Positions 1 through 18,666 of a DNA stretch of 64,000 nt are shown one piece after another. Within the stretch, counting starts at the first letter, position 1. The number at the start of each line of letters is the position of its first letter. Below the pieces are notes generated by a model. That model ran no database searches. It saw only the letters and a list, made by a program, of their open reading frames with translations, and was not told the DNA's origin. This stretch comes from Linnemannia elongata (lineage: Eukaryota; Mortierellomycota; Mortierellomycetes; Mortierellales; Mortierellaceae), in NCBI GenBank assembly GCA_036320915.1, contig JAXBDG010000001.1, positions 3,308,001-3,372,000 on the forward strand, read 5' to 3'. A program made the translations under genes and the position numbers.

Positions 1-6608
<6,608 letters not shown>

Positions 6609-7616
6609 TGGCAAGAGTGCCTATTAAAGTGGATAAAAGCAATGAAGTATCGTATCGTGTCAGTGCAATGACAAGTGAAGGAGGTTTGAAGTCATGAAAG
6701 GAGTCGTTATCGCCACAGCCGGGTTTTTTTTTTTTTTTTTTTTTTTTTTTTGGTGGCAAGCAGGTCAGTGAACCTGGCGACCATGAAGTGCCTGCCAGGA
6801 TTCTGCTGTGCAGCGCGAGTCTGCAGTCAACAGAACACATAATATCAATATCCCGTCTATCCTTTGTGAGTCCTGTTCTAGTTGCGCATGGTCCTCTTCC
6901 AGCATCATGTACTAGGATGTGCCTTCAAACTTGGACGTGCATACGCTCTCTTCTCGTTCAAAGCCCAATCGAAGAGTTGCTGAACCACTTGCCTGATAAT
7001 TATAATTAGGATCCATTATGATCGTCTATGTGATGTGTTGTAGTCGTCGTTTTCGTTGTCGTTGTCGTAGAGAGGAGAGAAGAAGTGTGCTTATTCTTGC
7101 TGGTCAAAAAAATGGTTGGAAGCTGATCTTCAGACGAAATAGCGGACGCTGATCTGCGGCAGAATAACTAGAAAAGCAGCCGATGTGTGGGTGGGCCGGA
7201 AGGTAGGGGATCGTCAGACGTCTCGGGCGGACTGAAGATGGGTGTCGGGGATGTTCTCTCGGTTGAGAGTGTGGTTCGACGGACAGCCCGGTGGTTGTAA
7301 AAGAGTTGATTTAGATGAAGTAGTTGAGCGAGGCTGCTGTGTGTGTCGAGAGAGAGGGTGGGGTGTTGGAATGTAGACACTCTTTCTCTCTCGCTCTCTC
7401 GCTGTGTCGTTGGCAATCTCTTGTTGGCGGAGAAGAGTGGTGGGTCGTGTCGATTGTGAGTGAGAGTGAGCCAGCTGGATGACTGTGGATCACACCTAAG
7501 AGAGAGGGTAGGTAGGTCGTAGGTAGGGTCCAAGTGATTTAGAGAAGTGGATTGGCAGGGAGAGGTGTGAAGTAATTGAGGAAGTGTGAAGGTGGAGGTG
7601 GGAAGTGGGAGGGAAT

Positions 7617-7623
7617 AGAGAGA

Positions 7624-7667
<44 letters not shown>

Positions 7668-7672
7668 GAAAA
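7617..7672. repeat. GA/CT microsatellite
   Basis: Nearly uninterrupted GA dinucleotides with a few GGG interruptions, in the upstream region of the CHD gene. On the minus (CHD sense) strand it is a CT tract. Confidence 0.9.
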
Positions 7673-7798
7673 GGGAGATCAGATCAGTTTGAGCACTCCA
7701 GCCAGTCCGTCCGTCTGTCAGTCAGTCAGCCAGTCAAAAGGGAGAAAGGGAGAAGGAAGAAGGGAGAAGGGAAGGGAAAAATTAATAATGTACTGCTG

Positions 7799-7832
7799 CC
7801 AGTCCAGTCCAGTCCAGTCCAATCCAGTCTAG
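7799..7832. repeat. CCAGT pentanucleotide tandem repeat
   Basis: About six to seven CCAGT units, the later ones degenerate (CCAAT, CCAGTCT). Non-coding. Confidence 0.8.
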
Positions 7833-9154
7833 TTCCAGTACAACTGCAGCCACGAAGAAAAAAGGACACTTCGCACTCGCACCGAACACATCATACACTC
7901 ACTCAAACACACACACTCACACACACATTCACACAAACACACACGCACACATAGAGATATAGATGAAGGGCGGGTCGACTGTTGCTCTTCGTCCTTGGCC
8001 TTGCTTGAACTTGCCTCAATTGCCTTCCTCGCCTTGCGTTTGCCGCCCTTTTCTCTCTCTCTTTTTTTTTTTATCAAATGCTATCTCTCGCCACATGTAG
8101 CCTCTCTCTTCTCTCTTCCTCTCTCTTCTCTCCTTTCCTTACTTCCTTCTTCACTTTCACTCCTAGTACACTCATACTCACGCACCCTCTCTCCTCTCTT
8201 TTACTCCTCCCCTTCCTACCCCCTCTTCCTCCTTCCTCCCATCATCATCCCACCTTCCTCCATACCCTGTCTTCCTCCTCCCTCTTTCTCTCATCCCTCA
8301 CCCCACCTTCCTACATATCCATACTTCAATACATTAACAACAACAACAACTTACCTTTGCTTTCCTTTAAAGACTTTTACTTATACCACTCAAAATAATA
8401 AAAAAATCTCAAATCACCGATGTCGGAGCAGTGGGGAATCAGAAGTGTAGTGAAAAGGAAAACATCCATCGACAGGACAGGCTTACGAAGAAGTTTCAGT
8501 GCCAGAGAAAAAAAAAAAAAACTTATTTTTTTTTCCAGTTCGTCCTTCCATTGCAGCAAGTGCGATCGATAAAATTCTTTATTTCGATAGGCGTCATCGT
8601 AACTTGTAGTGAGTCAGCAGCAGTGGAGGGTAGTGGGTGGGTGGGAGTGAAGGTGAGGGAAGAAGAGGGGAGAGTGAGAATAGAGGAAAAGATGATACAG
8701 TATGTTAAAGAGGGCACGGAAAGTGCAAAAGAGTTAACGAAGCAGTGAAGAGAGTGAGAAGAATAAAAGAAAGCATGGGAAAGAACCGAAGGAGGAAAAA
8801 GAAAAGAGGAGAGAAGGAAAAAAAATCCAATGTATGGGGCATGGAGCTGTTTCACTGCAATGCGTGGAGCTCAAGGAAAGGACCAGAGGCCTGCATATGA
8901 AAATCATCACTTTCATGGGCCGATAGCATGAACAAAACAGCACGCCAGGTGTCTTTTTTTTTATTTTGGGTAATTGATGTTCAAGGTAGCATTAGGGTGA
9001 TATGATGAGTGCAGTTGGGGTATAGGTAGCATGGAAGGAAACGAGAACAAATACAGAGTAGAAATAAATAAAAAAAAAAAAACACAACGACGAAATGAAA
9101 AGAGGAAAGAGGAAAAAGGGAAGAGAAAGAAAGTAAAGAAAAAAAAAATAACGC

Positions 9155-12100
9155 TTACTTCTGCTGCATTGATGCAGCCATGCGAGCTCGGTCGCGGCTG
9201 ACAGCCGCCATCAAGGACTCCAGCTCAACTTGGAACCGGTGGATCTCGGCATTCTTGCGCTGCACCACCTGGACCCACTTGGCCTTCCAGGCCTCCAACC
9301 TTTGATCCGTCTGTCGCTTTGCCTCCAGCACAACCTCCTGGAGCTCTTGATCCCGCCTCTCCAATCGTTGCTCCAATCGCAGGACCACCTGGTCAAGTTC
9401 CTCCAGTGTGTGGTGTGAAGCCCTCCGTCGCTCATTGTGTCCACCCGAGGCGGAGAACGAGCTCATCGACTCGCTGTCCTGAGTCGATGATCTCCGGTCC
9501 ATCGAAACTCCCATCGGCTCTTGCTTGTCCTTCAGCATGCGGATACGCTCCACCACTCTCTCCAATGCAATCGCCCGGTCCTTCCAAACGCCCAACTCGC
9601 CAGTCTTTTCTTCCAAGCTTCGCTCCAGGCGCTTGTAGTCGTCGACTGTCCACTCTGGAACTCCACCTGCGCTTCGGTCACGCATCGCCAGCTGGATATC
9701 AAATGCCTCCTGAAGCTGCTCACGGAGCTGGTCGCGTTGGCGTGTCAGCGACATCATCCTAGTCCGCATAATCGCCATCGACTCGGCATTGGCTGCGTCC
9801 TTCTGTGTCGATTGCTTTTGTTGCTGCTGTTGCTGTTGTTGATGTTGCTGGTCCTGTTGGCCCTTTGTATCCTTCTGTCGCAGAGCGCTGTTCTCGTCCT
9901 CCAAACGGGCCTTGGCAATCTCGGTAGTGCTCAGCTTGGTTTGGAGCTGTTCGACCTGATCCTCCAGCATCCTTGCCAACATGAGCTTTTCACGGATTAG
10001 CGTAGCGTTCTCGGCCTCAGAGGCAGCAACACGCCGCTGCTCAGCAGCCAGACGGAACGAGGCCTCCAGATTGATCCGCTCTAGCTCCTTGACCCGAGCC
10101 TCCAAAACTTCAACGATCCCGCTTGCGCCGTTGGAGGTGGTGGGGGATGTGGTCGAAGGTGACGCGACCACAAGCCCCTCTACTGTCGCCTGAGAAATGT
10201 TGGGCTCCTCCGCATCGATGTTCAAAGATCGTCTTCCTCCTCCCACTGCAAGGGCTTTGCGGTTAGCAAGAGACATCTGGTCAAACTCCATGACCTTGTC
10301 CAAGTATGCGTTGTGGTAAAACTCGGCCTCGGCCTCTTTGGTCCGGATCCTCACCAGCAAGCCCTGGATGACCTTGCGAATCCTGCCTTGGCCCTCTTCC
10401 GTATCGGCATCCTCCAGCTTCTGATTCGCCATGGCCTCATGCATATCCAAAAGTTCCTCCAGCTGAGCAACCTTACGTTGACGCTCGGCTTGTTGCAGAC
10501 GCAGCACTTGTCCGAGAGACGACAACTCGACCTGAAGGCGTCTATTTTCGATGTTCAGACTCGTGATGCGTTCCCGAAGTGCGCCTTCCAAGTGTGTCTC
10601 TACTCCCGAGCCTGTCAATCGCAGCTCTGGACGCGTGTCACTAGACGGAAGGTGTTGAGCGGGCTTGACTAGGGTTGCCATCGGGATTCCAGAGCCGTTG
10701 GACGATCGTACGCTGTGGAAACTTTCCATGGAGGCGGTCCGTTGGAGGCTTTGCCGGATATCCGCCTCAAACTTGGAGAGTCGCTCCTCCAGGTTCAGCT
10801 TGCCGACGTCGGGATGGCTGGGCATGTTGGCGGTTGTTAGGGTCTCGGTCGATGTCGGTTTTCGGTCCAAGGTCTTCGGACGTGCATCCTTCTGTTGGTG
10901 TTGTTGTTGGTAGTCAGAGTGTGGAGGCGTGGGTGATCCTTTGCTTGCCATATGGGTATCCGAATCTTGACCGACGGTAGTATCTGCCTCTGCAGAGGAA
11001 CTCGAGGAGCCGCCTTTGAAGTGGTTGGCAGAGTCCACAGAGTCGATCGACTGAAGCTGGGCCAGCATTCCTTTGCAACCTGCTCTGAACTCTTGGATGT
11101 CGCGCTCGAGTTTCTGCATCTCCTTAACCTTTGCCTTTCGCTCCTCCTCCAGAACTTTCTCCGTGAGCTTAAGTCGTTCCTTCAGGTCGATAATCTCGGC
11201 CTGCTGCTCACCCTCCTTGTCCTTGAAGTTCTTGCGCGCACGATCCTGACTCTCTTGTGCCTGTTGTAGCAACAATCTCAGATCCGTTGTGCCGTACTTT
11301 TGGAGATCAGACTCATCCAGTTCCGTTCGGAGCTGCGTCAGTTCGGTCTTGAGCTGGTCCACTGCCTGCAAATGGCGCTTCTCGGCCTCCTGTCGAAGTT
11401 CTACAGAGGCTTTGAGTTGCTCGCGGAGCTTTTCGTTCTCCTCCTGGTATCCCTTGACGATCGCATCCTGCTGAGTCATCTCGTGTCCGATCTGATCTAG
11501 CGTTTGGTGGTAGCTCTCATAGGGCTTGGCGGCGGTTGTATGCAACTTCAAGAGCTCATCTTCGTACTCGTGCATGACTTTGAGCGAGTGATCCAGCTCC
11601 TGTTGCAGGGTCTTGATCTCGTCGTCGCGGATGCTGAGTATCCGAAGCAGCTCGGTATTCCTGGTCATAATGTACTCCGCCTCGGTTTCAATCTGATCCT
11701 GAAGGTCCTCCGAAGCTCCGAGTGAATGCGACGAGTGGGTCTGATCGTATGCCGCTGACTTAGAGTTTCCAGAATTGCCCAGATCAGAGTGCCGCTGCTT
11801 CTGATACGAGTTGCTGGGTGCGGATTCAGACGAGGACTGGAAGGGACGGCGACTGGTGTACTCTTGTTGAAAGGACTCTCCAGATGGGTCCTGAGGATAC
11901 TCGGACGAATGCCTAGGACCGTCGTCGTAACTTTGACGAGGAAGCGAGTTCTGGTCATGATCCTGCCCTGGGAATGCGAATCTTGGATAGCGATCCTCGC
12001 CATGGTTTTGTCCAGACTGACCGGAGTCATATGATGTCTCCATGTAACTGGATTGGCGGCGATGATGCGACTGTCGATGAGGGCCAAAATCATCAGAGTA

Positions 12101-14256
12101 TTTCGATGAGATACTGGGCCCGCCAGGTCGAATGGACGCGTTGCTGAATTTCGCCGATGTGGATCCATCTCTGTTGACGTTGGCGCGTGGTGTACCAAGT
12201 GATCCAGAGTGGCTGTCCGATCTTGACTCTGGGTTGGATGATGTCGGGGAGAGTGTGAAGGAGCAGCGACGGGGATAAAGCAGTCCATCTGGATTCCTTC
12301 GCATGTCCTGCTGTTCTCCATGGTAGGAAGCGTAACCTCGCAGTCCAGGTGAGAGGTCCGGAACAGGGATCCTGATCTGCCCAACCGACATGGAACCATT
12401 TGAATGAGAAGAGCTTGACGTTGGAAACTTGTCCTCCTTTCCACGCTGACTTGCACTGTGATCTTGGCTTCTAACGTTGTTTGGTTGAATGGTGTCGGAG
12501 GTGGAGCGTTGAGGAGCCTTTGATGTCGAGTTGGCTTTTGATCTGGCTATCCGGAGGGCCTCTGCCAAAGCGGTGCTGGGGTTACTCAGATCTGCAGGTC
12601 CTCTGTCGGGCTCGGCCCGAGGAGTCGAAGAGCCAGCCCCATTGAGCTGGGAGTGACTGCCACGTGCAGCTGTTGAAAACGATGCTGATGGCGACACTGC
12701 AGAGGCTGCGGTCCTGGAGGATGGTGGAGGGAAGGGGTGAAAAGGAGATGGCTGCGAAGATGCCCCTGTGAAGCTGTCAGGAATGGCGAATAAAAGAATT
12801 ATTTACAAGGACGGGAGGGAGTCGCGTTAGTCGCATGGGCTGTAACATGATCAAGTCAAGCGGTAAATTTTCAGAGAGAAAGAGTAAAAAAAGCTGGCGG
12901 GAAGATAAGGAAGCCTTTCCGTCCCCCCTTGGACAGCTTGCAGTACGCAGGCATGTCTAAATATCACAATGCCTAGAGCCTTATAAAAAAAACATAAAGC
13001 CGGGAAGAGCGACATGTTGTAACCTCACTGGGAGGGAAGGAACCATCCCGATGGTACAAAAATATACCGGCCGTAACAGAGATCATGCCTGCACATCATG
13101 TGGATGTTCAGCTGGGAATGTTCAATGGGAAGGGCAGGACTAGACGGACGAATGAAGGAACGAATGAAGAATGAATGATGCCTTACCTCTGCTTGGGTCG
13201 ACTACTCTCACTAGTCCTGTTTGGACCTCTTTCTCGCGTTAGGAACGTGTCCCGATCTCGAATTCCACCTTCCCGATCATCATCGTCATCCAAGGATATG
13301 CTCACAACGTCGTCTTCCAGATCAGCACGTCTATCAGCCTGTTTTCGGTTAATTGTCCGTTGGCTTTCGTCATCGTCCTCGATGCTTCCCTCTGCCACTG
13401 CGCTGGCTGGCATTGATATCCGGCTGGCGTTGAAGGGGGGCAGTCTCTTGGCGGCGGTCATTTTTATGACAGAGTTACTTCGTAGTGGCTGTTGGTGAGT
13501 TGGGGTTGATGCCGCTGTAGTTGTTGCGGTTGTTGTTGTCAGATCGCCAAGTAATGCGGGCTGTCGAGAAGAGAATAAATCGAGGTCCCCTTCGCTCCCG
13601 CTGCTGTACTGGTATGAGCTGGATGCATGTCCGTTGTGATATGAATTACCACCCGTTCCAACTCCGCGTACCGTTTGAGGCGAGCCTTGTGGAGTGGTCA
13701 GGTTGGAGAGTGTTTGGTTGGCGTTGTGAGAGTGGCGTGGTTGTAGGGTGCGCTGGGAGTCGAGGGAGTATCCGAGGGATGAGGATGACTGGCCGTGCTG
13801 CTGATGCTGCTTGTAGGCTGTCGAGGCTGAGTGATCCATGGACGAGACGGAGCTATCCTCGCCTGGCTCGTAATCGATGGACGACAAGGTTCCTCCGGAG
13901 TGGTGCCTGAAATGTGGCTTATCCAAAATCAAGTCTGGGTTCATGAACACGGGGCGCGTCTGCTGGCGATAATGCGGGCGAGGGCGCGGCTCGGGCTGCT
14001 GGGTGGTATAATGCGATGGAGTCGAGCGGGGTGGGTGCTGGATATGGTACACAGGCTGAGGGCCGACTGAATGGTTGTCTTGCTGCAGGTCGTCGGGTAG
14101 GAAGAGCTGCTGCTGGCGCCAGGTGGTAAAGTCGTAGTCGCGAGTGGGGTGATCGCGCTGGTGTTGGTAGTGGTTGTGGTTATGGTGGAGAGGAAGTTCG
14201 AGGGGAGGAGCGAGGTTAGTGTCTGTGGCGATGCGAGGAAAGGACCGTTGTGCCAT
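9155..14256 (-). CDS. Large Ser-rich coiled-coil protein, family not recognised
   Basis: Two exons: 14256-13187 and 12773-9155, separated by a 413-bp intron (donor GTAAGG, acceptor TTCCTGACAG chosen because it restores phase), giving 1562 residues. The ATG at 14256 (MAQRSFPR) was chosen; the longer frame begins at TTG. About the first 700 residues are low-complexity (His/Gln/Ser/Arg, RQSYDD-type polar stretches). From about residue 735 the protein is mostly heptad-rich coiled coil (IRDDEIKTLQQELD, ELTQLRTELDESD, DLKERLKLTEKVLEEER and others). No enzymatic motif, membrane segment or signal peptide is visible. Such architecture fits a cytoskeletal, spindle-pole or polarity scaffold, but that is only inference. 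The final AAG before the stop reads AA|GTAAGC, so a further 3' exon after 9155 is possible. Confidence 0.8.
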
Positions 14257-17200
14257 TGAGTTTGGGATGAGAAGTGTGGAGAGGGGAATGTGATTCAAAA
14301 GGTCAGGAAGAAGCGAGTGTGAATCTGGAAAGCAAAAGAAGAAGAGGTGTGTTCGATGGAGGTCTTTATCTAGTTGTCTATCCTAACCCCCTACTTTTAC
14401 CCCTTTTGACGGTCGAGGATTAAGCCAGTGCCCTTAGGCAAAGAAGTAAAGGCAAAGCAAGGAATTATGTGTAGATATGAAAACAAAACACTTGGTCTGT
14501 GGTCGAACACCCCCCCAAAATGCGAAAATTGTCCTATTCGACGCGACCAAAAGGCACAAGCAAGCGAGAGACGTGGAGACCAGAAAAGGGGCGATGGAGG
14601 AAAGAGGAGGAGACACTGCAGATTTCAGATTGCAGCCAAGACAACAGGCCTAGCAGGAACAAAAGAGCTGCGAGGAAGGGGAGAGGAAGGAGAGGGAAAG
14701 AGAGAAAAAAGAAGGGGGAGAGGAGAAGGAGAGAGAGAAGGTAGGACGAGAGAACGAATGAATGAAAGAAGAGAACGAGAGAGAGAAGGAGAGAGAGAGG
14801 ATACTTACGGCGGGTAGTTCTAGTTAGAGCTAGGGGTTAGAGTAGGAAGGAGGACAGGGAGAGAGAGAGAGAGATAGGACGACAAAGAAGGATTGGGGGT
14901 TGAATTGAGTAAAGTTAAGTTGTGCGTCTTGTTGGTGTTGGAGTGTTGGAGTGGAGAGTAAAGAGACAGAGAGAGAGAGAGTAGCGAATGGTGTATGGTG
15001 AATGGTGAATGGTTGATTGTGAATGAGGAACAGAGAAAGAGAGAGAGCGAGAAGGAAGTGTATGAATGAAAGTGGAAGAGCAGGAAGGAGGGAAGGAAGG
15101 GGTGTGGGCTGAAGAGAAAAGAGCGGCGGAGGAAGAGAAGGATAGGCGATGGATGTGAACAGTGGGTGAGAGTGAGTGAGTGGGAGGGTGGGAGAGAGAG
15201 AGATAATGGGTAGGATGGTGAAGGTGAGAGGATAAGAGAAAAAAAAATGACGAAGGGAAAGAGAGAGAGAGATTAAAGCAGTGAAAGCAGTGAACGGAGG
15301 ATGAAGAAGAGGAAGAGTATGAAGAATAATAGTGATATCAAGGTGACAATGGGTAGCAAAGGTGAGGAGAGGAAGAGGAAGAGGAAGAGAGGAAGATGAA
15401 GATGAAGTGAGGAGAGTAAGAAAGAGAAAAAGAAGACGAGGAATAGCAACAATAACAAACAACAATAAAAAGTAAACAATTGTTGACCAAGAGTGAATGC
15501 AACAGTGCAAATAACAACAACAAAACGGGACCATCCATTGTCCATTGCCCCATTGTCCCTTGGGCTAATGGGGTCCATCCACCATACATCCCATAAATTA
15601 TATACATATGTGAGTATAATATTTTGTCCCATGGGGAATGAAGTGGGTGTGAATGAGTGAGAAAGAGGGAGAGAGAGAGAGAGCGAAAGAAAGAGAAGGT
15701 TGCATGCCTGTCTGTCTCAACATCATCCCGAAATTGAATAACTAACCAATTCAATCGATCACCCTCATCCCCTCATCCCCTCATCCTCATGGCTCTCGAC
15801 TTGGTTTTTTTTTTTTTTTTTTTTTTTTTTTCCTCTTACAGCTGCTCAAGAGATTGTCCGAGTGAGCATCATCCCATCCCCGAATGGTCCCCCTCCCTCT
15901 CTTGCCGCTCTTCTTCTTTCTGTCTTCCTCTCCATTCCTCCTCTTTCTTTCCTTTCTCTTCTCTTTCTGGCTTTTCTTGTCGTTTCCCACTTATAGTTGT
16001 AAACGAAAAGAAACACCTATCGCCACTCTTCAAAATGCATGCGGGGGCCTGCGGGGGGTACTGCGGGGCTCGGGAATGGAGGTCATCATCCTACCATCCA
16101 ATGCCAATGCATGCTATTCCCAGATCACTCAAAAAGGGCAATCTCTCAATGCAACCTCCTTTTTCTATCTCTTATTTTCTTTTTTTTCTTCAGGGCAAAC
16201 ATGCAAAGCGTACCTTTGTTTCTTTTTCCTGCTGTTTATCATTAACATCATCAAAGTGCAATGCACCATGGCACACCAATAGAGAAAGTTGTTGTGTAGC
16301 AAGAGGTCGATGCAGACAACAAAACGAAATCGCCATTTGGTTTAGTGCGGACGCTTTGCCCCTCCTGGACAAAACAACAAACAAACCCAAAAAGAAAGAA
16401 GCATACCCATCTCCCCAATGAATACCATGCCGTCCTCCGTAGTCCTCTCTGCACACGGTCTATCCCTCTCTGTCTTTTCTTTTGCAATCTCACAAAACAA
16501 ACAGGGAGAATACAATGACCAGAAAAACCACCTCCAATGGGTAAAAAATGTCCTCTAAAATTGTGGCCCTCGAACCTACTACCTACAAGCTACATACTCT
16601 CCTCTTTCTTTCTCCTCTTTAGGCTTCTTCATTCCCTCACTCTCTCTCCTTGTCGGCAGTAAGCGGGCCCCTCCTTGAACTTCCAGTCTGGCCCAAAAAG
16701 TCCACTTCACTTGTCATGCGCATAGCACAAACAAAAGACACTCTTCGCTATTTGACCTTCGTCTTTCTCTCTCCCCCTCGATCGTTCTCTCTCACCCTCT
16801 CTTTCTCTCTCTCTATCCCCGACTTTCCCGTCTCTTGCCTCCCTCGCCCTCTCCTTATCCTCCTCCGTCTTCGTCTCGTGTTCTCTTCCCCTTCCTTCCC
16901 GCTGGAACCCGTTGGGGGCTCATTGGAACCCATTTGTGTGACAACCACCTCCATCCACAGCCTCTCCTTACTGATTCGCATTAAAAAAAAAAGGGCGAAA
17001 GGGTTGAGAGACTATAGCTATGCACAATGACCATGAATCCTGGGGTTTAACAACATGCAACTTGTGTTTTATTAAACTCTTTTTATCCTACGAATGATTG
17101 TCGAATGACATGTTTGGTCTCGACACACACACACATGTCGATACGGCAAAATGAAAAATGACGACCGTGCCGCCATTTTGTTTATTGTTATTTTGCTGCT

Positions 17201-18286
17201 GTTTGTTTACCATACACAACCTGATGACCCTTTTCATTTTACCCTACATGCACTCACACTTTTTCCTTTATTTCCAGCTTGGAAGATCAAAAAAGTAAAC
17301 GACCAATAACCAAAACGAGTCGAGAGCTTTCATATCTTAGAGCACTTGAGCAACATTTCTATTTTGTCTGCTGTCTCTCACATATTTTTTTTACCCCTGG
17401 GAGGAGGCGCTTTATTAACAGGTAGCTGAAGATTTATAAATTCCAAGTGGGAAGAGGAAATATAACAAAGTCTCAGCGAGAAAAAAAAAAAAAAAACCCC
17501 CCCCAAAACTTCAAGGAGTAAAGGGCAAGATAGACGGAGAGAACATTTTCTTCATCTCAGCAGTTTGATGTGGATGTTTTTATTCGATTCCTACGCCCAA
17601 AGAAACTAATGTAAATGAACAGCCTCTTCTAACCCCCTTTTTTTCTCATTTCAGTTGTCAGCAAAACAAAACATTCACGCATTCTGTAACACTTTCAACG
17701 GAAAAGGGAGACTCTCAATCATCACACATGAGACGAGGGACCGTTGACAGTATCCATAGTGTTGTTTGTTACAAATCAGGTCCGCAATCACTTCTTGAGC
17801 GGCGTTTTATAACAGACCGAACCCATTATCAGCAAAAAAATAACAGGTCATCGATCTTATTTACACATCTCATCCAAGGCACACAGGAGTATGTATGTAC
17901 CTTTACAACAAACTGGTCTCCAAACAAACTGGGTAGGTTAGGGCTAGCATTGGATGAGCATCGATTTCAGTTGGATGTCCGCAATGCGACAAACAAAATG
18001 TAAATGAAACGAAGCAAGCAGCAAAATCTCTCACCTGGTTCTTCCCATCCTCCATTTTCCATCTCATTTTTTTTTTTACATCATTCATTTTGCGCACAAA
18101 AGTAAATGTTGGCTGACCAAGATTGATCAAACAACAACAACCAAAAAAAAAAAAAAAAAGTGCGGCAACATTACCATCTCAGCTCAACATTTGCTCCCTA
18201 GTTCGTTTACCAATAAAAAGCGCCTTCAATCTCAAGCAAGCGAAAAGCCTGTGAACGAAGTAAGCGCAGCTGATGCGGCATTAACT

Positions 18287-18318
<32 letters not shown>

Positions 18319-18401
18319 GTTGTCATCAAGCAAAATCAAAAACCTGTCGGAGACCGTCCAAGGTATGAAAAAAAGGAACACCACAAGAGCCTTGCTCTCG
18401 A
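14257..18401. other. 4.1-kb gene-free stretch upstream of the coiled-coil gene
   Basis: No gene recognised. From 14500 to 15700 the plus strand is extremely purine-rich (GA runs), i.e. CT-rich on the coding strand of the coiled-coil gene, as expected of a long promoter/5' UTR. A T27 run lies at 15805-15831; 15840-16900 is pyrimidine-rich on the plus strand; A15/C7-type homopolymers occur near 17480; and a T29 run lies at 18290-18318, 74 bp left of the transposon. The short frames here are low-complexity Leu/Phe/Ser/Pro translations. Confidence 0.6.
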
Positions 18402-18426
18402 GAATCTCCTTATGAAGGCCCCGATT
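18402..18426 (+). repeat. Left terminal inverted repeat of the MULE
   Basis: 25 bp, identical to the reverse complement of 22629-22653. It is immediately preceded by the target-site duplication TGCTCTCGA at 18393-18401. Confidence 0.95.
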
Positions 18427-18547
18427 CTGGACAAAAATACAGCTTTTGCGATCTCCCTTTCTTCTACGTCAGCGGTTTGATTCTCGTCCCTAATTGCAAG
18501 AATAAACATCAGGCTGTTCTCCTCTGCCTTCCGATACACAATCTTCC

Positions 18548-18631
18548 CTCTTTCACACACAAGCACCCCTCTCTCACACACAAGCACCCTTCTCGCACAC
18601 ACAAGCATCCTTCTCTCACACACAAGCATCT
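18548..18631 (+). repeat. 21-bp minisatellite, four units, inside the MULE left end
   Basis: Four consecutive 21-bp units of the form CTCTCTCACACACAAGCACC with few substitutions, starting at 18548, 18569, 18590 and 18611. They lie between the left inverted repeat and the transposase start codon (18667). Subterminal repeats in this position can be transposase-binding sites in some DNA transposons; here that role is inference. Confidence 0.85.
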
Positions 18632-18666
18632 CTCTCCCATACAAAGTCGTCCTCTTCACTCGCGTC

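Larger units (their letters stand above)
6609..9154. other. 2.5-kb gene-free stretch upstream of the CHD gene
   Basis: No convincing gene. It holds a T28 run (6724-6751), a GA microsatellite (7617-7672), a CCAGT pentamer array (about 7799-7832), CA-rich sequence (7903-7951), a plus-strand pyrimidine tract (8050-8330) and a purine-rich block (8640-8830). The sequence TTTAATAG|GCACTC just upstream of the CHD ATG could be the 3' end of a 5'-UTR intron. The 3' UTR of the coiled-coil gene must lie near 9000-9154. A short plus-strand frame starting at ATG 8420 is discussed in the findings. Confidence 0.6.
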
